Origin: Bacillota bacterium | GTDB lineage: Bacteria; Bacillota; UBA4882; UBA8346 | Direction of reading: 5' to 3' | DNA: 64,000 nt | Assembly (NCBI GenBank): GCA_023426245.1 | Contig: JAFABB010000028.1 | Coordinates: 1 to 64,000 of the forward strand | Shown: piece by piece, positions 51,202 through 59,913 of the stretch | Layout of the letters: each line of letters starts with the position of its first letter | Position numbering within the stretch: the first letter of the stretch is position 1 | The notes under the pieces: model-generated | Database searches by the model: none | Told to the model about the DNA's origin: nothing | Seen by the model: only the letters and a program-made list of their open reading frames with translations | Position numbers and translations under genes: made by a program

Positions 51202-52599
51202 ATGATTAATTTAGGAGTTTTGATGCCACATCCTCCGATTATCGTACCGGGTATCGGAAACCCCTCCGATCTTGAACAGGTATCCGATACAATTCGATCA
51301 ATGAACGAAATCAATGACTTACTGGCGCAAGATCCTCCCGAGACACTGGTGGTCTTTACTCCACATGGGACTGTTTTTTCGGATGCCATCGTGGTTTATG
51401 GGGATGAAGAATTAAAGGGTGATTTAAGCCGGTTCGGACTTTCTAGAACTTGGGAATGGCGCAATGATTTGGAACTCGTCCGGAAAATAGTCGATATCAG
51501 TCAGACAGCCAACTTACCTGTTTTGGAATTGGATCAAAATATGGCTAGGCGATACCGGCCTCAAGGCGCTCTTGATCATGGTGTCCTGGTGCCCTTATCC
51601 TACTTTTCAGAGCAATGGGCGGACAAGGTGAGACTGGTAATCATCCCCTTGAGTTATCTTCCACTGGAAGAATTATATCTTTTTGGTTCGAAGATCGCCA
51701 AAGCAGTGGCCGAGCTAGGAAGGAAGGTAACAATCATTGCTAGCGGTGATCTCTCCCATTGTCTAAAGCCGGGAGCGCCGGCAGGTTATGACCCTAGAGG
51801 AGCCGAGTTTGACCAAAAGTTGATAGATATACTTAAAAATAATGAATTCATGGAGTTGTTCCGTATCGATCCGGTCCTACTTGAAAAAGCTGCTGAGTGT
51901 GGATTCCGAAGCGTAATGATGTTAATGGGTACTCTGGACCAGCTTGATGTTGAGGTGAAAATTCATAGTTATCAAGGAACTTTTGGGGTCGGTTATGGGG
52001 TTGCCTCCTTTAGACCGACGGGCCACAGCCGTCGAAGCATGATTGAAGAAATTTTTAATAACCGTGATCAATCAATTGCCGACAGGCGCAAAAAAGAAAC
52101 GCCGATTGTCAAGTATGCCCGGCAACTGGTAGAAAGTCATATTCAAGGGAACCCGTTTCATGAACCGGAGGGTTTGGAAGCATTTAGAAATCAAAGAGCC
52201 GGCGTGTTTGTTTCTATCAAAAAACATGGACAGTTGCGGGGATGTATCGGTACAACCGAATCCACCCAAAAAAACATTGTAACGGAGGTTGAACAGAATG
52301 CGATTTCAGCATCGACGAAAGATCCGCGTTTTGAGCCGGTGACCGGGGAAGAATTAAAGGATTTGGTATACAGCGTAGATATTTTAAAACCCGCCGAACC
52401 CATCGAAAACTTGGAGGAATTGGATCCTAAACGTTATGGAGTAATTGTCAAGCAAGGGTATCGCCGTGGGCTTTTATTACCCAACCTGGAAGGGGTGGAA
52501 ACGGCTGAAGAGCAAGTGGCCATCGCTAAGAGGAAAGCCGGCATCCCGGAGGATGGGAAAGTGGACCTGGAGCGATTTGAAGTGGTGCGGTACTACTGA
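51202..52599 (+). CDS. AmmeMemoRadiSam fusion: AmrB (MEMO-like) + AmrA (AMMECR1)
   Basis: 465 residues. Residues about 1-270 match the LigB/MEMO-type extradiol-dioxygenase fold (NLGVLMPHPPIIVPGIG, LDHGVLVPLSYF, IIASGDLSHCLKPGAPAGYD). Residues about 290-465 are AMMECR1, with the signature GQLRGCIGT and later STKDPRFEPVT. With the following radical SAM gene these make the AmmeMemoRadiSam system, conserved in many bacteria and archaea with no settled function. Here AmrB and AmrA are fused in that order. GAGTGAGG before the ATG. Confidence 0.9.
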   Translation: MINLGVLMPHPPIIVPGIGNPSDLEQVSDTIRSMNEINDLLAQDPPETLVVFTPHGTVFSDAIVVYGDEELKGDLSRFGLSRTWEWRNDLELVRKIVDISQTANLPVLELDQNMARRYRPQGALDHGVLVPLSYFSEQWADKVRLVIIPLSYLPLEELYLFGSKIAKAVAELGRKVTIIASGDLSHCLKPGAPAGYDPRGAEFDQKLIDILKNNEFMELFRIDPVLLEKAAECGFRSVMMLMGTLDQLDVEVKIHSYQGTFGVGYGVASFRPTGHSRRSMIEEIFNNRDQSIADRRKKETPIVKYARQLVESHIQGNPFHEPEGLEAFRNQRAGVFVSIKKHGQLRGCIGTTESTQKNIVTEVEQNAISASTKDPRFEPVTGEELKDLVYSVDILKPAEPIENLEELDPKRYGVIVKQGYRRGLLLPNLEGVETAEEQVAIAKRKAGIPEDGKVDLERFEVVRYY

Positions 52600-52696
52600 A
52601 CCGGTCAGGATTGACCGAATTTGAAGAATGTGAAGGAATTTAGGCCTTTGGATTTGCTGGAAATTTGAGGGACCCGATAGCGAGTTGAATTAAAAA

Positions 52697-53689
52697 ATGC
52701 ATACGGCAAGTTATTATCAAGTAGGACCGGACTTAAAGATTCATTGTCTTTTATGTCCGCAGGGCTGTAATCTTTCTCCAGGGAGTACCGGATTTTGTAA
52801 AGTCAGACGGCACGAAGCGGGTGAACTAATAACCGTCAATTATGGTAAAGTGTCAAGTATCTCGCTGGATCCGATTGAGAAAAAGCCTTTATATCATTTT
52901 TGTCCGGGGAAACCCATCCTTTCCGTCGGAACAGTGGGCTGCAGCCTAGCTTGCCAGTTTTGTCAAAACTGGCAAATTTCCAGGGAAGAAGCTCCCTGCA
53001 GGATTGTTAAGCCGCGGGAATTAGCTGATTTGGCTTTAGAAACTCATCAAACCGAAGCCAATATAGGGTTGGCATACACTTATTCCGAACCGGGGGTATG
53101 GTTTGAATTTTTAATGGAAACCATGCCGGTTGTTCGCGAATATGGGCTCAAAAACGTATTGGTTACCAATGCTTTTTTAAATCCCCAGCCATGGTCCGAT
53201 TTATTAAAATGGACTGATGCCGCCAATATTGATCTAAAGGGGTTTGACGAAGGGTATTACCGGAAACTTTGCCATGGGAAATTGCAGCCCGTGTTGGACA
53301 ATATTAAGGCCGCCGTTGGAAGGATTCATCTAGAGCTTACCACTTTAATCATTCCCGGAGAGAATGATGATACGAAACAAATCGGCGCTATGGCGGAATG
53401 GATTGCCGGCCTCGATTCCGAGATCCCCCTGCACCTTTTGCGGTATTTTCCCAACTATAAGCTTTCGATACCCGCCACTCCGGAAAAGACAATGCAAGAG
53501 GCGGCAGAGAGGGCCCGTCAATATTTGAAATTTGTATACCTGGGAAATGTCAACGGCCCCAGTAATACAGTTTGCCCGGATTGCGGGACTCTTTTAATCG
53601 CCAGGGAAGGATACCGGACCCGGATTCTTGCAAAGGATGGCTGTCCAAAATGCGGATTGAACTTGGAAGGAATCATTGAAGGCTCCTAG
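52697..53689 (+). CDS. amrS: AmmeMemoRadiSam system radical SAM enzyme AmrS
   Basis: 330 residues. An N-terminal Cys-rich part (CLLCPQGCNLSPGSTGFCKV), the radical SAM cluster motif CSLACQFCQNWQIS (about residues 79-86), YTYSEPGVWFEF, then a C-terminal pair CPDCG and CPKCG. Related to pyruvate formate-lyase activating enzymes. The ATG has only a weak ribosome-binding site. The stop codon is the first base of a palindromic repeat element that follows. Confidence 0.92.
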   Translation: MHTASYYQVGPDLKIHCLLCPQGCNLSPGSTGFCKVRRHEAGELITVNYGKVSSISLDPIEKKPLYHFCPGKPILSVGTVGCSLACQFCQNWQISREEAPCRIVKPRELADLALETHQTEANIGLAYTYSEPGVWFEFLMETMPVVREYGLKNVLVTNAFLNPQPWSDLLKWTDAANIDLKGFDEGYYRKLCHGKLQPVLDNIKAAVGRIHLELTTLIIPGENDDTKQIGAMAEWIAGLDSEIPLHLLRYFPNYKLSIPATPEKTMQEAAERARQYLKFVYLGNVNGPSNTVCPDCGTLLIAREGYRTRILAKDGCPKCGLNLEGIIEGS

Positions 53690-53804
53690 GGGCTGTTGCA
53701 AAATAATTAAAAACCATGAGATATACAATATATTGAATCCAATTTATGATTACTTGCCAATATATTGTATATCTCTATCCACTAAAAATCTTTTGCAACA
53801 GCCC
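53689..53804. mobile_element. MITE-like palindromic element of about 115 bp
   Basis: Terminal inverted repeats GGGCTGTTGCAAAA (53690-53703) and TTTTGCAACAGCCC (53791-53804) enclose a second perfect inverted pair of 18 bp, GAGATATACAATATATTG (53718-53735) and CAATATATTGTATATCTC (53758-53775). There is no room for a transposase. GGGGCTGTTGCAAAA-type ends are common on insertion sequences of several families. It abuts the amrS stop codon (TAG at 53687-53689), suggesting insertion there. I see no obvious target duplication. It may also serve as a bidirectional terminator. The remaining spacer to 54039 holds nothing recognisable except an extended -10 TGGTATAAT at 53992-54000, a likely nadE promoter. 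Confidence 0.7.
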
Positions 53805-54039
53805 GGTTTTCATCACTGGTTACATAGGGCAGAGGTTTTTATCAACAATGTCTTTCGTCTTTTCTCGGCGTCTGCGTCACTTATAGTGCTGATGCCTTGG
53901 CGGGAGAATTGATCTTTTAGACTTCGAAGGGTTTTTCCAGGAGGTTTTAACGAAAAAATTAACATAACCGTGGAGGAAACGCTTCAATTGGGTGGTATAA
54001 TTAAGAAAAGTTTGTAAAGCAAACCAGGAGGATGTTTCC

Positions 54040-55689
54040 ATGAAGGTGACGTTGGCCCAATTGAATCCGGTAGTTGGCGATATTGGCGGTAATATAGAGA
54101 AAGTTAAGGAAGCTTTGGAAAAAAGTGCGATCGATCAACCCGACTTGATAGTTTTTCCGGAACTTTTTATAGTCGGTTACCCGCCGAAGGATTTATTGGA
54201 AAAAGGTTGGTTTATCCAAAAAGTGGATCAGGCTATCAACAAGTTGACCCAAATATCGCTGGAATATCCGGAAACTGGTTTGATTGTTGGGGCTCCGTTA
54301 CCGACGGGGCAAGATAGAGGTAAAGGTCTAGCCAATACTGCTGTCCTGATTTACCGGGGGGAAGTCCTTCTGGTGCAACAAAAATCATTATTACCCACTT
54401 ATGATGTGTTTGATGAAGCCCGCCATTTTGATCCGGCCTCCGAAACAGAGGTTATATCTTTCAAGGGCGAAAGGCTTGGAATCTCCATTTGTGAAGATGC
54501 CTGGAATGACCCGGATTTCTGGCCCGACCGGTTGCTTTATGATGAGGATCCTATCCAGAAACTGGCGGAACAAGGCGCCACTTTGTTGATTAATATCTCC
54601 GCTTCCCCGTTTCATCTGGGTAAAGACGAACTTCGTTACAACCTGATTCGCAATCACGCCCAAAAACACCATATCCCCTTTGTCTTTGTAAACCAAATCG
54701 GAGGGAACGACGATCTGATCTTTGACGGGGGTAGTATGTGCTTTGATAAGGAAGGCAATCCGATACGAGTGGCGCCCTTGTTTCAAGAATATCTTTGGAC
54801 AGTAGATATGAACAAGCCCGGAGAAGCAGAGCCTTATATACCTTGTGAAAAAATTGACTCCGTATACCAGGCGTTGGTGTTGGGTTTGGGGGATTATTTA
54901 AAAAAATGCGGATTTAAAGGCGCCGTGGTTGGTTTATCGGGTGGTATTGATTCGGCTCTTACTGCTACCTTGGCAGTATCCGCCCTCGGTAAAGAGAATG
55001 TATTGGGAATAACGATGCCTTCTCAATTCTCATCAGGCGGCAGCGTGGAGGACTCGCGAAAATTGGCTGAAAATCTGGGGATACGGTTTGAAATCATTCC
55101 GATAGCACCAATTCATGAGGTTTATTTGCAGTCGCTGAAGCGGCATTTTGAAGGCAAAGAGAGTGACGCCACGGAGGAAAATATTCAGGCCCGGATACGC
55201 GGCAATATCTTAATGGCTTTCTCCAATAAATTCGGATATTTATTATTATCCACCGGCAATAAGAGTGAGCTGGCAGTTGGATATTGCACCCTTTACGGCG
55301 ATATGAGCGGAGGATTGAGTGTAATTTCCGATGTACCCAAAACCATGGTTTATGAGCTGGCGGAGTATGTGAACCGGCAAAAAGAAATCATCCCCCAAAA
55401 TACCGTTGAAAAAGCGCCATCGGCTGAACTCCGGCCGGATCAGACCGATCAGGACACCTTGCCTCCTTACCCGGTTTTGGACAAGATATTGCATGATTAT
55501 ATTGAAGAAGGATATTCTGTGGATGAAATTGTCGAACAAGGCATGGACCGGGAAACGGTCCTCTGGGTAGTGAGGACGGTCGATAGGAATGAATATAAGC
55601 GTAAACAGGCAGCTCCAGGATTAAAAGTCACTTCCAAAGCATTTGGCGTTGGTCGTCGCATGCCGGTGGCCAAGAAGCTGGCGTACTAA
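54040..55689 (+). CDS. nadE: NAD+ synthetase, glutamine-hydrolysing
   Basis: 549 residues. Amidates nicotinate adenine dinucleotide to NAD+ using glutamine. An N-terminal nitrilase-type glutaminase domain has the Glu (VFPELFIVGYPPKD), Lys (QQKSLLPTYDVFDE) and Cys (GISICEDAWNDP) triad. The C-terminal synthetase has the PP-loop VGLSGGIDSALTA and the STGNKSELAVGYCTLYGD block. AGGAGGATG-type site before the ATG. Confidence 0.96.
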   Translation: MKVTLAQLNPVVGDIGGNIEKVKEALEKSAIDQPDLIVFPELFIVGYPPKDLLEKGWFIQKVDQAINKLTQISLEYPETGLIVGAPLPTGQDRGKGLANTAVLIYRGEVLLVQQKSLLPTYDVFDEARHFDPASETEVISFKGERLGISICEDAWNDPDFWPDRLLYDEDPIQKLAEQGATLLINISASPFHLGKDELRYNLIRNHAQKHHIPFVFVNQIGGNDDLIFDGGSMCFDKEGNPIRVAPLFQEYLWTVDMNKPGEAEPYIPCEKIDSVYQALVLGLGDYLKKCGFKGAVVGLSGGIDSALTATLAVSALGKENVLGITMPSQFSSGGSVEDSRKLAENLGIRFEIIPIAPIHEVYLQSLKRHFEGKESDATEENIQARIRGNILMAFSNKFGYLLLSTGNKSELAVGYCTLYGDMSGGLSVISDVPKTMVYELAEYVNRQKEIIPQNTVEKAPSAELRPDQTDQDTLPPYPVLDKILHDYIEEGYSVDEIVEQGMDRETVLWVVRTVDRNEYKRKQAAPGLKVTSKAFGVGRRMPVAKKLAY

Positions 55690-55725
55690 ATTTTTAGGGG
55701 AATTTGGAGGTTTATTCGAATTCTT

Positions 55726-55761
55726 AAAAGAGCTTCTGACTCAAAAGTCAGAAGCTCTTTT
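55726..55761 (+). terminator. Intrinsic terminator after nadE
   Basis: Perfect 16-bp stem AAAAGAGCTTCTGACT (55726-55741) / AGTCAGAAGCTCTTTT (55746-55761) with a CAAA loop, so it can work in both directions. Confidence 0.92.
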
Positions 55762-55969
55762 AAATGTTTGGATCAGAACCGTGAGGTTCATTTTGCTTTT
55801 TGTCTTCCTTAGTACCTAGGTAGGTATTTTGTATCCATACCGAGAATTTACAATGAAAAATGAGAGGGGTTCAAGCAGGTTCATATATTATCTTTTGGCT
55901 TCTTAAATATACATGAAGTCAAGTCACTTTTTGGTCGGATCACCTAGGTTTGGGGAAAAGTCAACGGGT

Positions 55970-55998
55970 TTGTAAATGTTCATTTATCATGTTATAAT
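55970..55998 (+). promoter_or_regulatory. deoR-family gene promoter
   Basis: TTGTAA (55970-55975), 17 bases, TATAAT (55993-55998); AAGGAGAG then the ATG at 56022. An ACCTAGGT palindrome occurs upstream twice (about 55813-55820 and, as CACCTAGGTTT, 55941-55951) and could be an operator. Confidence 0.65.
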
Positions 55999-56021
55999 TT
56001 TTAAGGACAAGGAGAGATGCC

Positions 56022-56789
56022 ATGTTTTCAGTTCAAAGGCTGGAGGAAATTACCCGGATACTTGAAAAAGAGGGGGCCGTCGATGTAAATTCCCTTTGTG
56101 AGAGGTTTAATGTCACAGGGAAAACGATTCGCCAGGATCTGACAAAATTAGAAGAGTTGGGTCTGGTGGAAAGGTTTCATGGCGGCGCATCATTAAAACA
56201 GAACGGTAACAATATCTTTCCGATTATGCAACGCAAGCGGCAAAATGTAGCCGAAAAAAAAAGAATCGCTGCGGTAGCCCAAAAGTACATTGAGGAACGG
56301 GATATCATCATTATCGATGGCGGGAGTACCAATCTTGAAATCGCCAGAGGGTTGGGAGATAAAGAATTGACCGTCATTACCAATGATTTGACGATTGCCG
56401 GGGAGCTCATTTCCAAGGAAAACATCACGCTTTACGTAGCCGGGGGCAAGCTCAGGCGTGAAGGAGTTCTCACTTTACTGGGGAATGATACTGAAAAAAT
56501 GATTCAAAGGTATAACGCAAATAAACTTTTCTTAGGTACCAGTGCTTTAGATTTTAAACAAGGTTTGACCGTGTTCTCCGCAGAAGAAGTAGAGGTGAAA
56601 CGGGCCATGATTCACTCTGCAAGACAGGTTATCTGTTTGGCGGATTATAGCAAGTTTCATCAATTGGCTTTTGTTTCATTTGCTTCCTTGGAAGACATTG
56701 ACATCTTAATCACGGATAACCGGATCACCGAAGAAGACCGAACCTTTTTAAGCCGGAAAAATAAAAATATAAAGTTAGAGGTTGTTTAA
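56022..56789 (+). CDS. DeoR-family transcriptional regulator
   Basis: 255 residues. N-terminal helix-turn-helix VNSLCERFNVTGKTIRQDLT (about residues 21-40) followed by the sugar-phosphate-binding domain with VIIDGGSTNLEIARGL-type IIIDGGSTN and the late LADYSKF. DeoR proteins respond to phosphorylated sugars. The next gene is a cupin; the regulated target is not evident nearby. Confidence 0.92.
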   Translation: MFSVQRLEEITRILEKEGAVDVNSLCERFNVTGKTIRQDLTKLEELGLVERFHGGASLKQNGNNIFPIMQRKRQNVAEKKRIAAVAQKYIEERDIIIIDGGSTNLEIARGLGDKELTVITNDLTIAGELISKENITLYVAGGKLRREGVLTLLGNDTEKMIQRYNANKLFLGTSALDFKQGLTVFSAEEVEVKRAMIHSARQVICLADYSKFHQLAFVSFASLEDIDILITDNRITEEDRTFLSRKNKNIKLEVV

Positions 56790-56842
56790 TCCAATAACCC
56801 ATTTGGATTGATTCATTTTTTAAAACGAAAGGGGATTATCGA

Positions 56843-57169
56843 ATGATTATTGAAAATTCAAAAGTAATGCCAACCTCAGTAGGGCAGGGGGTTGAAAGAA
56901 AGATATTGGCATCGGAGGGAAGCTTGATGACGGTGGAAGTAAAATTTAAAAAGGGCGCCGTTGGAGCTGTTCACACTCACCCTCATGAACAGGTGAGCTA
57001 TATTGTTCAAGGTAGTTTTGAATTTGAACTCGATGGAAAAAAAACTGTGATCAAAGCCGGGGATAGCTATTATGTAAATCCTGGAGTACCGCATGGTGTG
57101 ATAGCTTTGGAAGATTCGATTATCATCGATATATTTACCCCCCAGCGTGAAGACTTTTTGAAATCATAA
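56843..57169 (+). CDS. Cupin-domain protein
   Basis: 108 residues forming one cupin barrel. Motif 1 is GAVHTHPHEQVSYIVQGSFEFELDG (His, His, Glu) and motif 2 is YYVNPGVPHGVIA (His), so the metal-binding set is complete. Small cupins of this type include pectin-degradation KdgF-like proteins, but nothing here fixes the substrate. GAAAGGGG site before the ATG; 54 bases after the DeoR gene, likely one transcript. Confidence 0.85.
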   Translation: MIIENSKVMPTSVGQGVERKILASEGSLMTVEVKFKKGAVGAVHTHPHEQVSYIVQGSFEFELDGKKTVIKAGDSYYVNPGVPHGVIALEDSIIIDIFTPQREDFLKS

Positions 57170-57287
57170 AATCTCTTTATCATCAGCTTGTCTTGCCGGT
57201 TGACTTGTCTGTGGTATTTTGATGACCGGCTTAAAAACTGTTATGCCGGGGCTTTTAGAATTCAAGGCCGGATCAAAAGGTGAATGC

Positions 57288-59171
57288 ATGCGGCTTATTA
57301 CGAAAATCAATAGTTATTTTGCAGGCATCTTAATGCTATTAATGGCTACGATTTTTGTTTTTACTCATTTTTTTATTCAAAAAGAATTTCAAACGCAGGT
57401 AGAAAATTCGCTTCAGGTTACTTTTGCGAGTTTTAAACTAACGGTTGAAAACATTACCATAATCAATGAACAGGAAGCCAAGGCTTTTTTGCAAACCAGG
57501 GGCGATGTCATCGGAATTGCAGCCCGAGATCATCTCGCCTCTGTCTTATATTACTATCTCCATCAAGCCTCTGTCGAATATAATTTGGATCGGGTGGAAT
57601 TGGTTGATCCCAATGGGTTTTTGTTGGCAGATAACGTCCATGCCGATGATTCAAAAAAGGTAAAATTCCACTTCATTAAAGCAAAAACACGCCAGCATCC
57701 GTTTTATTTCGGCAAGCGGGGCGAGCAGGTTTTCCTGATAACTACGACTCCAATATTTTTTGACAATCAGTTGGTCGGTTATTTGAATTTTGGGACCAAA
57801 GTTGACGAGCAACTGGTGAATTACTTTTCCTCAGTCCTTCATAGTAAGGTACTGTTTTATATGAATAACAGGCTTGTAGCGGGAAATTCCGGGCCGGCGA
57901 CGATACCGGACCGATTGTACACGAACATTCGGAAAAAATCATTGAAAAGCTTGTTTGTACCTGGGAAAAAAGTATACAATCATGATTACGACTATGTGTT
58001 TTTTATTATGCCCAGTGACCCGGGGTTTACCGGGATCATCGGAATTGCCCATAGCCGTTACGAAGTGCAGGCGGCATTGGTCCGCCTGAATATTTTTTTA
58101 GGGCTAGTGGTTGCCTTAAGTCTGATATTTGGTTCCGTTTGCGCCAACCAGTTGGCCCGTAATATCAAAAAATCGATATTTGGCATGGAGCCGAAAGAAA
58201 TCGCCTCTTTACTTGATCAGCGGACAACCATTATTCAGTCGACATTTGAAGGCATCATCGCTCTCGATCAGGAAGGCGTCATCACTTTAGTCAATCAGGA
58301 AGCAAAGAAAATCCTGGCTACGGATGTTGCAATCATCGGCCAACTGGCGGAAAATTTGTTCAACGATACAGGAATTAAAGAAGCCCTTGTCACGGGTCAG
58401 GCCGTTTATAACCGTCGTCAAGTTATCGGGGAAACAATTATCGTTTACAACTGTGTTCCCATCAAAACCCATAACAATATTTTAGGAGCTGTAATCACCC
58501 TGCGTGATTTGACTGAATTTCAAAAAGTTGCTGAAGAACTGGTTGAAGTTAAAAATTATACCCAGGCCTTACGTTCTCAATCCCATGAATTCATGAATAA
58601 AATGCAATCCGTTTCCGGTTTGATTCAACTGGGAAAATATGAGACAGCCCTTGCTTTGTTACACAAGACGACCGAATCTCAACAAGACATGATTTCCATC
58701 CTCAATCATGCTTTTTCGACCTCAGCCGTATCCGGTATCTTGCTTGGAAAATTTAACCGAGCCAAGGAATTGAATATTTCATTTGAAATTGAGCCTACCA
58801 GTCATATTCCTAAAGGGGTTCTGATTCCAGATAATGAGCTGGTCTGTATCGTTGGCAATTTAATTGAAAATGCTTTCGAAGCTTTACGGGAAAGCGATCA
58901 AGCTTCGAAGAAAGTATGGATAAAAATCTATCCCAGGCGTGGTTTTTTGAGAATTGCAGTCATCGATAACGGCCCGGGAATTCCAAAGGAAATTCGGAAC
59001 TTAATTTTTCAGCGCGGTTTTACAACCAAAAAAGGCCACAATAAAGGAATTGGCTTAAGTTTGGTCAAGCAATCCGCAGAAGATTTGCGCGGTACGATTA
59101 AGATTCATTCCTGTGGACCAACAATTTTTATGGTTGAAATTCCGCTTAAAGAATGGGGGAAAAGATTGTGA
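57288..59171 (+). CDS. Sensor histidine kinase, CitA/DcuS type
   Basis: 627 residues from ATG 57288, five bases after AAGGTG; a start at 57219 would add 23 residues before the first membrane helix. Layout: membrane helix (FAGILMLLMATIFVFTHFFI), extracytoplasmic sCache/PAS-like sensor, second helix (LGLVVALSLIFGSVCANQL), cytoplasmic PAS (STFEGIIALDQEGVI), SpoOB-like dimerisation helix with the phospho-acceptor His in LRSQSHEFMNKMQSVSGLIQL, and HATPase (NLIENAFEAL, DNGPGIP, KGIGLSLVK). Members sense C4-dicarboxylates or citrate outside the cell. The next gene, its response regulator, overlaps by GTGA. Confidence 0.93.
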   Translation: MRLITKINSYFAGILMLLMATIFVFTHFFIQKEFQTQVENSLQVTFASFKLTVENITIINEQEAKAFLQTRGDVIGIAARDHLASVLYYYLHQASVEYNLDRVELVDPNGFLLADNVHADDSKKVKFHFIKAKTRQHPFYFGKRGEQVFLITTTPIFFDNQLVGYLNFGTKVDEQLVNYFSSVLHSKVLFYMNNRLVAGNSGPATIPDRLYTNIRKKSLKSLFVPGKKVYNHDYDYVFFIMPSDPGFTGIIGIAHSRYEVQAALVRLNIFLGLVVALSLIFGSVCANQLARNIKKSIFGMEPKEIASLLDQRTTIIQSTFEGIIALDQEGVITLVNQEAKKILATDVAIIGQLAENLFNDTGIKEALVTGQAVYNRRQVIGETIIVYNCVPIKTHNNILGAVITLRDLTEFQKVAEELVEVKNYTQALRSQSHEFMNKMQSVSGLIQLGKYETALALLHKTTESQQDMISILNHAFSTSAVSGILLGKFNRAKELNISFEIEPTSHIPKGVLIPDNELVCIVGNLIENAFEALRESDQASKKVWIKIYPRRGFLRIAVIDNGPGIPKEIRNLIFQRGFTTKKGHNKGIGLSLVKQSAEDLRGTIKIHSCGPTIFMVEIPLKEWGKRL

Positions 59172-59836
59172 ACAGGATCGATTTCTTAATCGTTGAAGAT
59201 GACCCGATGGTAGTGGAAATTACCAGGGAATTTATGAAGGAAGATCCTGACTTTCAATTGGTTGGTATCGCGGGCAAGGGGCAAGAAGCCGTCGAATTGA
59301 CAGGGAAACTATCGCCGCAATTGATTTTGTTGGATAATTTTTTGCCGGATTTTAATGGTCCTGCGGTGATTGAAAAGATTCGGGTTTTTGACAAAAAAGT
59401 CGATTTCATCATGATAACCGCTGCAAAAGAGGTCCCGATTGTTCAGGAATGCATGCGCATGGGGGTTAGAGATTATTTAATCAAACCTTTTTTAAAACAG
59501 CGCCTATTACAGTCCCTGCAAAATTATAAATTGTTTCTGGAAGCCTTGAATAAAGAGCAAGTCACTCAGTTGGATTTGGACAAAATTAATTTTAGCAATA
59601 AAAATCAAGATAGTTGGAATCCAAAAGGTTTAAGCGATTTAACCCAGGAAAAAATCTTCATTATTTTGAAAAGCCGTATCCATGGAGTTACGGCAGAAGA
59701 GATCGCTTTAGAGGTGGGTATTTCAGTCGTTTCAGTCAGGCGTTATCTCAAAGTCCTTCAGCAAAACAATACGGTGAGTTGCGATCTAATTTACGGGAAA
59801 AAAGGACGGCCCACATATATATATTGTTTGGTTTAA
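59168..59836 (+). CDS. Response regulator, CitB/DcuR type
   Basis: 222 residues from GTG 59168 (GTGA overlap with the kinase stop). Receiver domain FLIVEDDPMVVEITREF with phospho-acceptor Asp in LILLDNFLPDFNG and the Lys in YLIKPFLKQRL; a C-terminal helix-turn-helix of CitB type (VTAEEIALEVGISVVSVRRYLK). Expected to activate C4-dicarboxylate or citrate uptake genes; the TRAP genes to the right are the obvious target. Confidence 0.93.
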   Translation: MNRIDFLIVEDDPMVVEITREFMKEDPDFQLVGIAGKGQEAVELTGKLSPQLILLDNFLPDFNGPAVIEKIRVFDKKVDFIMITAAKEVPIVQECMRMGVRDYLIKPFLKQRLLQSLQNYKLFLEALNKEQVTQLDLDKINFSNKNQDSWNPKGLSDLTQEKIFIILKSRIHGVTAEEIALEVGISVVSVRRYLKVLQQNNTVSCDLIYGKKGRPTYIYCLV

Positions 59837-59858
59837 AATGCCGGCTACATTTACATGA

Positions 59859-59907
59859 ATCCGGCAAGTAACTTTCACAAAGCGTTTTAATGAACAACTT
59901 GCCGGAT
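59859..59907. terminator. Inverted repeat between convergent genes
   Basis: ATCCGGCAAGT (59859-59869) pairs with ACTTGCCGGAT (59897-59907), an 11-bp perfect stem with a 27-base loop. It lies between the response regulator and the minus-strand TRAP binding protein, which converge. Confidence 0.45.
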
Positions 59908-59913
59908 CGAGGT

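Noticed and set aside
53676..53912. 78-codon open frame after amrS
   Set aside because: It is made mostly of the palindromic element and has no start signal.
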